Assembly: GCF_003688915.1 (NCBI RefSeq) | Contig: NZ_REFU01000001.1 | Span: 1,736,001-1,800,000 of the forward strand | Length of the DNA: 64,000 nt | Source: Rhodococcus sp. SBT000017 | GTDB lineage: Bacteria > Actinomycetota > Actinomycetes > Mycobacteriales > Mycobacteriaceae | Reading direction: 5' to 3' | Shown: positions 28,669 to 38,139 of the stretch, in pieces | Position numbering within the stretch: the stretch's first letter is position 1 | How the letters are laid out: each line of letters opens with the position of its first letter | Notes under the pieces: generated by a model | Databases searched by the model: none | The model's input: the letters and a program-made list of their open reading frames with translations, nothing else | What the model was told of the DNA's origin: nothing | Program-made: the position numbers and the translations under genes

Positions 28669-29658
28669 GTGTCCGTACCCCTGTCCATCCTCGATCTCGC
28701 TCATGTGGGCGAGGGCGAAACAGTCCGCGACAGCTTCGATGCAAGCGTCACACTCGCTCAGCATGCCGAGAACTGGGGATACCGACGCATCTGGTACGCC
28801 GAGCACCACAACATGAAGACGATCGCGTCGTCGGCCACGTCGGTTCTCATCGCACACGTCGCTGCCAACACCGAGCGAATCCGGCTCGGATCCGGCGGGA
28901 TCATGCTTCCCAATCACGCGCCGCTGACCATCGCCGAGCAGTTCGGCACCTTGGCAACGCTGCACCCGGGACGAATCGATCTGGGTCTGGGCCGCGCCCC
29001 CGGCAGCGACCAGGTGACGATGCGCGCGATGCGGCGCGATCCCGCGTCGGCCGATCGCTTTCCCCAGGATGTCCAGGAACTGCAGGGCTACCTGTCGGCG
29101 GAGTCCCTGATCCCCGGAGTGAGCGCAACTCCCGGCGCAGGTACCGAGGTACCGCTGTACATCCTGGGGTCGTCGCTCTTCGGCGCGCAGCTCGCCGCCG
29201 CACTCGGCCTGCCCTTTGCTTTCGCCTCGCACTTTGCACCCGACGCCCTCGAACAAGCCGTCGAGATCTATCGACGGGACTTCCGACCGTCCGCGCAACT
29301 GTCGGAGCCGCACCTGATCGTGGGTGTCAACGTGATCGCGGCCGATTCGCTGGCCGAGGCACAGGCGCAGTTCCTGCGCACCAAGCGCAGTCGCGTGAGC
29401 CTGCTGCTGGGCCGCGGTCGGACCTTCACCGACGAGGAGGCCGACATGGTCCTCGAAGCGCCTGCGGGCCAACAGATCGCGAAGATGACCAAGTACTCGG
29501 CGGTCGGCACTCCGGACATGGTGAAGGACTACCTCGATCGATTCGCCGAACGCACCGGGGCCGACGAGCTGATCGTCGCGTCCGGTGTGTCCGACCGCGC
29601 ATCGTGGCTTCGCTCGTTCGAATTGCTCGCACAGGTGAGTGATCTGGTTCCTGCCTGA
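28669..29658 (+). CDS. LLM-class flavin-dependent oxidoreductase
   Basis: 329 residues with the group-1 luciferase-like pattern: [12 protein letters not shown] at the N-terminus, WYAEHHNM near 42-49, [15 protein letters not shown] and [13 protein letters not shown]. Related E. coli YhbW-type proteins bind FMN. The substrate is unknown. It lies between eccC and eccD, on the eccD strand. It has no visible link to secretion and could be a passenger. GTG start 28669 with a weak GAAAGG upstream. Confidence 0.92.
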   Translation: MSVPLSILDLAHVGEGETVRDSFDASVTLAQHAENWGYRRIWYAEHHNMKTIASSATSVLIAHVAANTERIRLGSGGIMLPNHAPLTIAEQFGTLATLHPGRIDLGLGRAPGSDQVTMRAMRRDPASADRFPQDVQELQGYLSAESLIPGVSATPGAGTEVPLYILGSSLFGAQLAAALGLPFAFASHFAPDALEQAVEIYRRDFRPSAQLSEPHLIVGVNVIAADSLAEAQAQFLRTKRSRVSLLLGRGRTFTDEEADMVLEAPAGQQIAKMTKYSAVGTPDMVKDYLDRFAERTGADELIVASGVSDRASWLRSFELLAQVSDLVPA

Positions 29659-29689
29659 GAGCTGCGCACATCGGCAGATCCCGACGGGC

Positions 29690-29751
29690 GATTGCTTGTC
29701 GCCGCGATGTCGTAAGGTTTGGACACCGATGCCCACTGGGGCGGGCATCGG
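29690..29751 (+). promoter_or_regulatory. Possible eccD promoter and leader hairpin
   Basis: ATTGC-type -35 near 29690 and TAAGGT (29713-29718, TANNNT pattern) are followed by a perfect 9-bp stem CCGATGCCC (29726-29734) / GGGCATCGG (29743-29751) before the eccD start at 29784. The promoter call is weak; the hairpin is clear. Confidence 0.4.
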
Positions 29752-29783
29752 CACGCGAATCGCACGTATCCGGGGGGATCTTC

Positions 29784-31346
29784 ATGACACGCGCCGACAG
29801 CCGTCCATCGGCCGGCATTGCGCCGTCACGCACGGCACCTGCCGATCCGACACAGTCACCCGCCGCGGCGGACGCGAGTCGGCGGGCATCGGGTGCACAG
29901 GCCGTCTTTGCGCAGGAAGTCTGTCGGGTGACGGTGCTGGCCAGGTCCACGCAAGTGGACATGGCTCTGCCGGTGGACGTTCCGGTATCGCTTCTCGTTC
30001 CGGGAATCGTCGACATGATTGCGGCGCATCGGCCTGGTTCGGGGCGCGGTGAGCCGAGCGACGGGGATCCCGCGTCGGACGGGTTGCCCGTTGCGTGGAC
30101 GCTCGCGCGGATCGGGTTTCCACCGTTGTCGCCGACTGCGACGTTGGCCGAGCTGTCGGTGCGCGACGGGGAGTTGCTCGTGCTGGGTGTGGCCGAGCGG
30201 CCCGCGCCGGTTCCGCTGTTCGACGACCTCATGTATTCCGTTGCGCGGTCGGGTAGTGACGATGTTCCGCACTGGACGGCGCGTACGGCGCGCACGGTGG
30301 GTTCGGTGGTCACCGGTCTGCTGGTGTTGCTGGCGTGCGCGGTGGTGTTGCGTGGGCCGATCCGGGCGGGATCCGAGCACGTCGGCAGTCTCGTCGAGGG
30401 GCTTGCTGCCGTCACTGCGTCGATTCTCTTCGCGATTGCGGGGGTGATTCTGGGGCGGGTGTATCACCAGTACGCCGTCGCTGTCCTCTTCGGCGGATGT
30501 GCCGTCGCGCTGACGTTCACCGGCGGCACTGTGCTGGTGCCCGGGCAGTTCGGTGCAGCTCAGCTGATGCTGGGTTCGGCCATGGCCGGCGCTGTTGCTC
30601 TGCTGTCCCTTCGTATCGGCGGGACCGGGTTCGCTGTGTTCACCGCTGCGATCGTGCTCGCACTCATGACGTTCGCTGCTTCGGTGTGCACACTGTTCAC
30701 CACCATGCCGCAGCCGACCATTGGCACTGCGGCTGCTCTCACCGGCCTGGCGGGAATTGCGCTTTCTGCCCGAGTGTCGATGATGCAGGCCAAGTTGCCG
30801 CTTCCCCCGGTTCCCACCGCAGGAGCACCGTTGGACACGGTCGAGGAAGCCGAACTCGATGCGATCTCGTTCGCCGATCTGCAAGTCGCCGCAGCCCGAG
30901 CGCGTAGCTATCTGACCGGTCTGTTGTCGGCGTTCACCGTCGCCGTGGTGGCGGGCGTGCTCGTTGCGGCGGCAGCCGATTCCGACGGTGGCGTGCGGTG
31001 GCCTGCGATCGCGCTCGCGGGATTGTGTGCGCTCGTCCTGCTGCTGCGTGGGCGCACCTATGCGGTGGTGACCCACGCTGTCCCGCTGGTCGCAGGCGGA
31101 ACGACAATTCTGCTGGCGCTTCTCGTCGGTGCGGTCGTTGCGTTACCCGACAACGCTCTCGCCTTGTTCGGTGTGGCACTGGCCGGCGCGGTGACGGCAT
31201 CGATCTTCGGGGCATTCGTGCCCACACGCACGTACTCGCCGGTGATGCGCCGGTCGGCCGAACTGCTCGAATATGCCACCATCGCCCTGGTCATTCCGAT
31301 CGCAGTGTGGGTGTGCGGTCTGTACAGCGTCGTCCGCGGGCTGTGA
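29784..31346 (+). CDS. eccD4: ESX-4 membrane channel protein EccD
   Basis: 520 residues. A cytoplasmic ubiquitin-like (YukD) domain at about 40-135 (CRVTVLARSTQVDMALPVD) is followed by a run of hydrophobic helices to the C-terminus, consistent with the 11-helix EccD family pattern. It forms the main transmembrane part of the type VII channel with EccB, EccC and EccE. An A/S/P-rich 40-residue leader precedes the ubiquitin-like domain. GGGGGG lies just upstream of the ATG. It overlaps mycP by GTGA. Confidence 0.94.
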   Translation: MTRADSRPSAGIAPSRTAPADPTQSPAAADASRRASGAQAVFAQEVCRVTVLARSTQVDMALPVDVPVSLLVPGIVDMIAAHRPGSGRGEPSDGDPASDGLPVAWTLARIGFPPLSPTATLAELSVRDGELLVLGVAERPAPVPLFDDLMYSVARSGSDDVPHWTARTARTVGSVVTGLLVLLACAVVLRGPIRAGSEHVGSLVEGLAAVTASILFAIAGVILGRVYHQYAVAVLFGGCAVALTFTGGTVLVPGQFGAAQLMLGSAMAGAVALLSLRIGGTGFAVFTAAIVLALMTFAASVCTLFTTMPQPTIGTAAALTGLAGIALSARVSMMQAKLPLPPVPTAGAPLDTVEEAELDAISFADLQVAAARARSYLTGLLSAFTVAVVAGVLVAAAADSDGGVRWPAIALAGLCALVLLLRGRTYAVVTHAVPLVAGGTTILLALLVGAVVALPDNALALFGVALAGAVTASIFGAFVPTRTYSPVMRRSAELLEYATIALVIPIAVWVCGLYSVVRGL

Positions 31347-32734
31347 CTCCGCGCAGGCAGCGAACGATCGTCATTGCGGCGTTCACTGCTCTCGCCCTGT
31401 CGTTCGACGCGGTCGTCGGCGTGCATCCGGCACGCGCCGAACGTCCGGTGATCGACCCGTTCCAGCTGCCTCCGCCGAGTCCTCCCGGCCCTCTCGAACC
31501 CACGGAACAGAAGAACGCCTGCGCCCTTCCGTCCGCGGCCACCGATGTTCAGGACGTGCCGACCGCGCTGAAGGCGCTCGACTTCACGTCGGTCTGGCCC
31601 ATCACCCGTGGGGCAGGTCAAACGGTTGCCGTCATCGACACCGGGGTCACCGCTCATCCACGCCTACCGGGACTGATCGCCGGCGGTGACTACGTCAGCG
31701 CCGGTGACGGGTTGTTCGACTGCGACGCGCACGGGACGATGGTCGCCGGTCTGATTGCCGCGCAGACCGCACCGGGCAGCGGATTCGCCGGAGGCGCACC
31801 CGACGCACGAATTCTGTCGATTCGCCAGTCCAGCAATGTCTTTCAGATCGTCGACAACAGGCCGGAAGAGGAGCAGGCGGGCGAGCCGGAGAACGCCGCC
31901 GGCTATGGCAACGTACGCACCATGGCGATGGCCATCCGAACTGCGGTGGACTCGGGTGCCTCGGTCATCAACATCTCCGAGGTCGCCTGCGTGCCCGCGG
32001 GAGGTGGTGTGCCCGACGGTCCGCTCGGCGCGGCCGTGCAGTACGCCGTCCGAGAGAAGAATGTCGTCGTCGTCGCAGCAGCCGGTAATCTCGGCAGCGC
32101 TGCCTGCCAGGCACAGAACCCGATGACCGACCCGCTTCGGCCCGACGCGGACCCGTGGGCCTCCTTCGCGACCATCGCGACGCCGGCCTGGTTCGACGAC
32201 GTGTTGACTGTCGGTTCGGTCGAGTCGGACGGTACACCGTCTTCGTTCAGTCTGGCCGGTCCGTGGGTCGACGTCGCAGCTCCCGGTTCGAATATGACCT
32301 CGCTGTCGCCGACGGGCAACGGACTGGCGAACGGCACCCGTGGCACCGATGGCGTGATTCCCATGACCGGGACGAGTTTTGCGGCACCGCTGGTGGCTGC
32401 GGTGGCGGCGCTGGTGCGCGCCCACCGGCCCGAACTGTCTGCGCTGGAGGTGGTGGACCGGATCGAACGAACGGCGCATGCGCCGGCCGAAGGGTGGAAT
32501 CCCCTCGTCGGCCACGGCATCGTCGATCCTCTCGCCGCGGTGACCGATTCGGTGACGCCCGCTCCCCCGTCGGTACCCGCAGACAGTGTTGCGATGAGTG
32601 CGCCGTTGCCATCGCCTGCGCCGGATCATCGCCCGCGGACCGTAGCGGTCACCGGATCGGTGCTGGTGGCGGTGATTCTGGCACTCGGGCTCGCGCTGTC
32701 GGTACCTCTGCGCCGACGCGGCAGACCCGACTGA
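31343..32734 (+). CDS. mycP4: ESX-4 mycosin, subtilisin-like serine protease MycP
   Basis: 463 residues. Signal peptide about 1-32 (ending PARA). The S8 protease domain has catalytic D99 (VIDTGV), H130 (DAHGTMVAG) and S345 (GTSFAAP), with an oxyanion Asn near 249. A Pro-rich linker leads to a C-terminal membrane anchor (about 432-455). Mycosins are membrane-bound on the outer face and stabilise or process the ESX complex. The start is the GTG overlapping the eccD stop. The 3' end is 7 bases from the convergent eccB stop. Confidence 0.95.
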   Translation: MTPRRQRTIVIAAFTALALSFDAVVGVHPARAERPVIDPFQLPPPSPPGPLEPTEQKNACALPSAATDVQDVPTALKALDFTSVWPITRGAGQTVAVIDTGVTAHPRLPGLIAGGDYVSAGDGLFDCDAHGTMVAGLIAAQTAPGSGFAGGAPDARILSIRQSSNVFQIVDNRPEEEQAGEPENAAGYGNVRTMAMAIRTAVDSGASVINISEVACVPAGGGVPDGPLGAAVQYAVREKNVVVVAAAGNLGSAACQAQNPMTDPLRPDADPWASFATIATPAWFDDVLTVGSVESDGTPSSFSLAGPWVDVAAPGSNMTSLSPTGNGLANGTRGTDGVIPMTGTSFAAPLVAAVAALVRAHRPELSALEVVDRIERTAHAPAEGWNPLVGHGIVDPLAAVTDSVTPAPPSVPADSVAMSAPLPSPAPDHRPRTVAVTGSVLVAVILALGLALSVPLRRRGRPD

Positions 32735-32741
32735 GCCGGGC

Positions 32742-34196
32742 CTACTTCGTGGGAAGTGCCGCGGCCTGCGGGTCGGGAGCAACACCGTCGTGCATCGTCA
32801 GGGCCTGTCCGCGCCCCAGAGTGGGTCCACTGCCGAGCAATTGGAGTATCTGCCAGGGTGCGGGTGCAGGCGGTCCGAATCCCAGCGCCGACGCGGCCTC
32901 GGCACCGTCGACGCCGTACCGCACTCCGGTGTCGGCCACGAAGAAGACGCTGCCCTGACGCGTGCTCGACGTGGAGATACCGGTACTGCGGACGAACCCG
33001 CCGCTACCGGGTGCCAGATAGACCTGGTCGACGGCGTCGCCGCCGCCATCGGCCTGAGCCAGCGCAACAGGTTGTGCACCGGTCTCGAGCGGCAACCCGC
33101 GACCGGCGGACTCGACCAGTCGAGCCGACGGTCCGCCGTCGGCAACTGCGAGTGGCTCCCACGTCAAGCATCCGACAGGGCGGTCACCGGTATCGACGAT
33201 CGCGGGAGTGGTCGCCGGGAACGTCGAAACCTCCAGTCCGGATGAGGTTTTGGGAGCATCCGCGAGCAGGTCGGGATTGACGGCTGCGATATCCGGACTG
33301 CCCTGTGAATCGGTGAATTTGATGAGCAGTGCCGCAGTTTCGTTGATCGCTTGGATTCCGTCCTCGAGAACCACGTAGTACTGGACGTCGCGACCGGCGA
33401 CCTGGACGACCGAACCGATCGTCCGGCCGTCGAACGGGAACGCAGGAACCTCGCCTGCCCGTGGAATGAACGGTGCTGCGACGGGAGGCGATTCGGGCAC
33501 GGAGTTGAGTAGACCGGCACTGACCGGGGACGGTGTCGCGTCCTCGAGTCCGAGTGCGCGGACCACCGCCCTGTTGTTCAGGTCGACCGGTGATTTGGTG
33601 CCGTCGTGCACGAGATACGCAGTGCCGTTGGATGTCCAGAGGAAGGCCTCGGAATCGGCAAGCGCGGCGGTGCTGTCACCGTAGCGAGGATCGCCCACCA
33701 CCACCGTCGTCGAGGTCACTCCGGCGAACGGGTCGACGGTGTCGCATACGGTCCACGATTGCGCGCTGCCGTCACCGTCGTGCGGCAGCGCAGACGGAGC
33801 ACCGGGAATACCCACCAGCGCGCCGCGGGGTCGTGACGACAATTCGGATTCCTTGACCGTCAACGGGTTGTCGGGTTTGCCGACGATCAATCGAGCCGAC
33901 GCGAGATTGAGCACCGGATGAAACACGTCGTCCACTTTCACGAACATCGCGGCCGAGTCCTTGCCGACCACGATCGACGCGTCGCCGATCTTGTCCTGTG
34001 GCCGAAACAGTGCCAGGGCAGCGCATCCCGCCAAGCCTATGCAGGCGATGACGACACCCACCAGCAGTGCCCGCGACTGCGACTTCATCGGATCGTGCAA
34101 CATCCGAACATCGCGCCTGATCAGCGCATGTTCCATTCTGCGGACGAGAAAGCGGTAACCGCCAACCTGCCACTTCGTTGTCGGCGTCGATGCCAC
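32742..34196 (-). CDS. eccB4: ESX-4 membrane protein EccB
   Basis: 484 residues. The conserved N-terminus (MASTPTTKWQVGGYRFLVRRMEHALIRRD) is followed by one membrane helix at about 42-63 and a large extracytoplasmic domain with R1-type repeats and cysteines (VCDTVDPF, VGCLTW). It forms the periplasmic part of the type VII core complex. GTG start 34196 with GGAGG four bases upstream. Confidence 0.95.
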   Translation of the reverse strand: MASTPTTKWQVGGYRFLVRRMEHALIRRDVRMLHDPMKSQSRALLVGVVIACIGLAGCAALALFRPQDKIGDASIVVGKDSAAMFVKVDDVFHPVLNLASARLIVGKPDNPLTVKESELSSRPRGALVGIPGAPSALPHDGDGSAQSWTVCDTVDPFAGVTSTTVVVGDPRYGDSTAALADSEAFLWTSNGTAYLVHDGTKSPVDLNNRAVVRALGLEDATPSPVSAGLLNSVPESPPVAAPFIPRAGEVPAFPFDGRTIGSVVQVAGRDVQYYVVLEDGIQAINETAALLIKFTDSQGSPDIAAVNPDLLADAPKTSSGLEVSTFPATTPAIVDTGDRPVGCLTWEPLAVADGGPSARLVESAGRGLPLETGAQPVALAQADGGGDAVDQVYLAPGSGGFVRSTGISTSSTRQGSVFFVADTGVRYGVDGAEAASALGFGPPAPAPWQILQLLGSGPTLGRGQALTMHDGVAPDPQAAALPTK

Positions 34197-34328
34197 GATT
34201 CCTCCCCAGGATTGTGCAGACGACCCGATCCCCATTCGGGTCACGCGACACAGTACAGTTCGTCCGCACACCTCGGCGACCGCGTTGGCGGTCATCGACG
34301 GGGCACTGCGACCTTCGGGGGGGTTTCG
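34197..34328. promoter_or_regulatory. Divergent eccB/eccE promoter region
   Basis: A 132-bp gap between divergent starts. TACAGT (34254-34259, plus) and TACTGT (34255-34250, minus) are overlapping TANNNT -10 candidates, and GACCCGA (34222-34228) / TCGGGTC (34236-34242) is a 7-bp inverted repeat. It could coordinate the two genes. Confidence 0.35.
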
Positions 34329-36023
34329 ATGACGCGTACCGGTTGGGCAGGGCGGGGGCGAGCCGCCGTTCCTTTCGTCGCACCAACGGTTCGGCGGGTG
34401 ATCGTGGCCGAGACCGCAGCCGTGGCGACCGGTCTGGCTCTGTTGGCGGCGCAGGTGCGGCCCGGGTGGGTGCTGCTCGCCGCTGCGGCAGTAGCGCTCG
34501 TTCCGTTCGTGGCCGTTCGGCGCAGACCGGTCGTCGACTGGGTCCGGGCCATCTGGCGGTTTCTCGCCGATCGTGCCCCCGATGTCGGCGTGACCACCGA
34601 ACACACCGACACCTCGGACGGCCCGGTCGGGGTCCACTGGCAGCGCAACACCGTCACCTGCACCATCGAAATCGCCGCGCCCGAGCACGCCACCACGGTC
34701 CTCGGCAGGGCGAGCGCCGAGACGCAGCACGCACTTCCTGTCGACGCGTTGGCGTCGTGTCTTCGACAACACGACATCGAGGTCTGCTCGATCGACGTAG
34801 TCGCACTCGGTTTCCGAACCTCGGCAGGGTCGGTCGCTACCGAGGTGTACGAGGGACTCATCGGTCCGCTACCGGCCGTAGCGGTGCGAACCGTCTGGGT
34901 GGCAGTCACTCTCGACCTGCGCGCGAATGCTCGGGCGATCGAGGTCAGAGGCGGAGGCAGGGCCGGAGGCGCCCGCACCGCTGTTGTCGCGACCACGAGG
35001 GTCCTTCGCGCTCTGCACGCCCACGGTCTGTCCTCGCGACTGTTGACGGGTTCCGAACTTCGGTCGGCCGTGTTGCACCTCTGCCGGGGGGTCGGTACCG
35101 ACGATCTGACCCAGACATGGTCGACAGCGCCCATGCCTGGTGCGTCGAGCACCGTGTTCGGAATCGATTGCAGCGCAATCACTGCCGAGGACATCGCAAC
35201 CCTGTGGGCAACACCGTCCCTCGGAACGACGATGTCGTTCCACCTGCAGCCGACCCGCGACACCGGCACGGTGCGCGTCGGTGGGTCGTGCAGATTCGCC
35301 GCCCGGACACCGATCACGAAGCCTCGGGTACGCGCGTTGACCTCGATGAGTGGAAGTCAACACGACGGCATCCTCGCACAGCTTCCACTCGCCGTACCCG
35401 TACCGAAGTCGTTGTCTCCCAGCCGAATTCTCGATGTCTCGACGGTGAACGAGTTGATGCTCCCGGTGAGCGGCTGCGGCCAGCTGCTGGGATCCGACGC
35501 CCACGGACACGGCGTCGCGGTGCGGTTGTTCGGACCGGGACTGACACGAGTTCGAGTCGTGGGAGAGCTCTACCTCGCTCAGCAACTGCTCTTCCGAGCC
35601 ATTGCCACCGGTGCCAGAGTCCTCGTCCGCACCGACCGCCCCCACGCCTGGCGCGCGCTTCTCGACGCCATCGGCGCTCCCGATCGACTCCTGGTCGACG
35701 GCACTACGTCCCGATCCCGCCCGTCGTACGACGTGATCCTCATCGACTTCGCCGACGGTTCGGAACCGCCTGCACAACAGGGACTTTCGGGCGTCACGGT
35801 GATCTCGTTGTCCGAGCATGTGCCGCGGACCGGCCGCACCGATCAGGAGCTGAGCATGCCGCGATCGGAGCCGGATCTGACGATCGTGCAGCCCCATGCG
35901 TCGGGTGATCGAATTCGAGTCCGGTCCGGTCCGCTCGACGTCGAGTTGACGCTGGTCACGATTCCGCAGGAAACAGAATTCATCGGCCGGCCACGGAGTC
36001 TGCGCCCCGCAGTACGTGCATGA
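34329..36023 (+). CDS. eccE4: ESX-4 membrane protein EccE
   Basis: 564 residues. Two membrane helices at about 24-42 and 46-64 are followed by a cytoplasmic domain with WVRAIWRFLADR, the arrangement of the EccE family. The ESX-4 of M. tuberculosis lacks eccE, but several other actinobacteria (for example M. abscessus) keep it, and it is needed for a functional ESX-4 there. ATG 34329 with a G7 tract upstream. The C-terminal half is A/V-rich and has no recognised enzyme motif. Confidence 0.85.
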   Translation: MTRTGWAGRGRAAVPFVAPTVRRVIVAETAAVATGLALLAAQVRPGWVLLAAAAVALVPFVAVRRRPVVDWVRAIWRFLADRAPDVGVTTEHTDTSDGPVGVHWQRNTVTCTIEIAAPEHATTVLGRASAETQHALPVDALASCLRQHDIEVCSIDVVALGFRTSAGSVATEVYEGLIGPLPAVAVRTVWVAVTLDLRANARAIEVRGGGRAGGARTAVVATTRVLRALHAHGLSSRLLTGSELRSAVLHLCRGVGTDDLTQTWSTAPMPGASSTVFGIDCSAITAEDIATLWATPSLGTTMSFHLQPTRDTGTVRVGGSCRFAARTPITKPRVRALTSMSGSQHDGILAQLPLAVPVPKSLSPSRILDVSTVNELMLPVSGCGQLLGSDAHGHGVAVRLFGPGLTRVRVVGELYLAQQLLFRAIATGARVLVRTDRPHAWRALLDAIGAPDRLLVDGTTSRSRPSYDVILIDFADGSEPPAQQGLSGVTVISLSEHVPRTGRTDQELSMPRSEPDLTIVQPHASGDRIRVRSGPLDVELTLVTIPQETEFIGRPRSLRPAVRA

Positions 36024-36030
36024 CCGATTC

Positions 36031-36588
36031 TCAGCCGGGGTAGTCGGCCCGCCCACGTGCGCCGGCCACTGCGTCGGCCCACCACTCCAGCTGATCGAGA
36101 AGACGCCCGAGAGCGTCGACGGCGGCTGCGTCGTCGATGCGTCCCGACTCGTCGAACCGCTTACGGACCCGATGCAGCGACACGGCGTCTCGGACGGAGA
36201 CCATGTGCAGTTCGGCGGTGATCTCCCGTAACTGTTCGGTGGCTCGAATTCCCCCGCCGAGCCCGCCGTACGAGACGAATCCCACTGGCTTGCCACGCCA
36301 TTCGTATTTCACCGTGTCGAGGGCAGTCTTCAACGCACCGGGCACGCCGTGGTTGTACTCGGGGGTGACGAACACGAAGGCGTCGGCGCGTCCGACGGTC
36401 CGGGTGAAGCGTTCGGAGGCCTCACACGGAACGAGGGAATTCGGTAACTCGAAGTCGGCCAAATCGACGTCGACCACCTCGACGGCGGTGCGTTCGGCGG
36501 CGACACCTCGAACCCAGGCGGCGACGGTCGGACCCACTCGACCGGCGCGCACACTACCGACGACGATCGCGAGCTGTATCGGCTGCAT
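36031..36588 (-). CDS. NADPH-dependent FMN reductase
   Basis: 185 residues, flavodoxin-like fold. IAIVVGSVRAGRVGPTVAAW-like first loop binds FMN phosphate, and VTPEYNHGVPGALKTALD is the family signature. These enzymes reduce flavins or quinones with NAD(P)H. It follows truA by 30 bases on the same strand and could be co-transcribed, with no obvious functional link. Confidence 0.92.
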   Translation of the reverse strand: MQPIQLAIVVGSVRAGRVGPTVAAWVRGVAAERTAVEVVDVDLADFELPNSLVPCEASERFTRTVGRADAFVFVTPEYNHGVPGALKTALDTVKYEWRGKPVGFVSYGGLGGGIRATEQLREITAELHMVSVRDAVSLHRVRKRFDESGRIDDAAAVDALGRLLDQLEWWADAVAGARGRADYPG

Positions 36589-36618
36589 CGCTCCGACAGT
36601 AGACCCGGTGGCGCTCGG

Positions 36619-37512
36619 TCAGCCCTCTCCCCCACAGCAACCGTCGGTGATCGCCGACCGCACTTCTCGGGTGGCCGCGTTCCGGGCGGCCAGCTCGTCG
36701 GCCGGTGGATAGTCGACTCGAACCAAGGACAAGCCGTGCGCCGGAGCCACCGCCACCTCGCTCGCCCTCTCGCGGCGAGTCAACAGCGACCGCGCCCAGT
36801 CGGGAGTTCGGCGGCCTTCCCCCACGGCCTGCATGGCACCGACGAGACTACGCACCATCGACCAGCAGAATGCGTCGGCGCTGACGTACGCGGTGAGGCG
36901 ATCGCCGTCGCGCTCCCAGTCGAACCGCTGCAGTTCCCGAACGGTGGTGGCACCGTCACGTCGCTTGCAGAACGCGGCGAAATCGTGCAGACCGATCAAT
37001 CCCGCGGATGCCTCGCGCACCGCGCCAAGATCGATCGGCCTCGGCCAGGACACGACACCGGCGACGTCGAGGGGGTCGACGCCGTAGAGCGCCGTGCCGA
37101 ATCGGTACTCGTAGTGCCTGCGGTACGCCGAGAACCTGGCGTCGAAATCGCGGGAAACGGTGCTGATGGCCCGCACTCGAACATCGGTTGGCAGAAACCG
37201 GGCCATTCGCCGGACCAGTCTGTCGTGATCGTCCGGAACGTCGACGGCATCGAAGTGCGCCACCTGTCCCGTTGCGTGGACTCCCGCGTCGGTTCGCCCC
37301 GCCACGGTCAGCTCTATCGGTTGCCGCAGCACCGTGGAGAAAGCTTCTTCGAGCACTCCGCAGACGGTGCGGATACCCGGTTGGCGCGCCCATCCGGAGA
37401 AGTTCGTGCCGTCGTAGGAGATGTCGAGCCGATATCTGGTGGGTACCGAAAAAGCGGGCCCGCCTTCCCCTGAGGGAATGGCGGGCCCGCTTCGATCGTG
37501 CTCGGAGCTCAA
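36619..37512 (-). CDS. truA: tRNA pseudouridine synthase A
   Basis: 297 residues. It makes pseudouridine 38-40 in tRNA anticodon stems. The catalytic Asp is in [12 protein letters not shown], and the start of the core is [15 protein letters not shown]. The only in-frame start before the core is TTG at 37512, near an AAGGA element and five bases after the rplQ stop. With this start, codons 7-20 pass through a strong terminator hairpin (37452-37492), giving the low-complexity segment [15 protein letters not shown] non-standard start inside or after the hairpin cannot be ruled out. Confidence 0.92.
   Translation of the reverse strand: MSSEHDRSGPAIPSGEGGPAFSVPTRYRLDISYDGTNFSGWARQPGIRTVCGVLEEAFSTVLRQPIELTVAGRTDAGVHATGQVAHFDAVDVPDDHDRLVRRMARFLPTDVRVRAISTVSRDFDARFSAYRRHYEYRFGTALYGVDPLDVAGVVSWPRPIDLGAVREASAGLIGLHDFAAFCKRRDGATTVRELQRFDWERDGDRLTAYVSADAFCWSMVRSLVGAMQAVGEGRRTPDWARSLLTRRERASEVAVAPAHGLSLVRVDYPPADELAARNAATREVRSAITDGCCGGEG
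37449..37492 (-). terminator. Intrinsic terminator of the rpoA-rplQ operon, inside truA 5' codons
   Basis: AAGCGGGCCCGCC (37452-37464) and GGCGGGCCCGCTT (37480-37492) form a perfect 13-bp stem, with further pairing inside, and are followed on the minus strand by five U residues (37453-37449). It is a textbook intrinsic terminator, yet it lies within the only readable truA frame. Confidence 0.88.
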
Positions 37513-37517
37513 AAGGA

Positions 37518-38105
37518 CTAGTCCTTCTTTGCTTCCTCGGCCTCGGGGGCGTCCGACGCGTGTGCGTCGTTGTCCTCGATGCCGTCGATGACTGCGTCGG
37601 CGTTGGCCACCTCGGCGTCGGTCGCGTCGGCTTCGACAGCCTCGACGACGTTCTCGTCGGTCGCGTCCTCGGCCGGAGCCTCGGTTGCGGCGGGAGCAGC
37701 CTGCGAAGCCTTCACGCGGCGTGCGCGATCGGCTTCGTTGGACACCGTCTGCTCGTTGACGAGCTCGATGATGGCCATCGGCGAGTTGTCACCCTTGCGG
37801 GGGACGGTCTTGATGATGCGCGTGTAGCCACCGTCGCGATCGGCGAAGAAAGGCCCGATCTCGGCGAACAGCTTGTGCACGACATCTTTGTTGTTGATCG
37901 TCTTGAGAACCTCACGACGATGCGCCAGATCACCCTTTTTGGCATGGGTGACGAGCTTCTCGGCGTGGGGACGAAGGCGCTTGGCCTTCGACTCGGTGGT
38001 GGTGATGCGGCCGTGCTCGAAGAGTGACGTCGCCAGGTTGGCCAGGATGGCCTTCTGGTGCGACGCCGACCCGCCGAGACGGCGGCCCTTGGTGGGCTTG
38101 GGCAT
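37518..38105 (-). CDS. rplQ: 50S ribosomal protein L17
   Basis: 195 residues. The L17 core (about 1-118, [31 protein letters not shown]) is followed by an Ala/Glu/Asp-rich acidic tail of about 75 residues, common in actinobacteria. Start at ATG 38105 with AGGAG upstream, 34 bases after the rpoA stop. Last gene of the alpha operon before the terminator. Confidence 0.97.
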   Translation of the reverse strand: MPKPTKGRRLGGSASHQKAILANLATSLFEHGRITTTESKAKRLRPHAEKLVTHAKKGDLAHRREVLKTINNKDVVHKLFAEIGPFFADRDGGYTRIIKTVPRKGDNSPMAIIELVNEQTVSNEADRARRVKASQAAPAATEAPAEDATDENVVEAVEADATDAEVANADAVIDGIEDNDAHASDAPEAEEAKKD

Positions 38106-38139
38106 GATGAATCTCCTAGTAAGAGCTCCAGCGAGCTGA

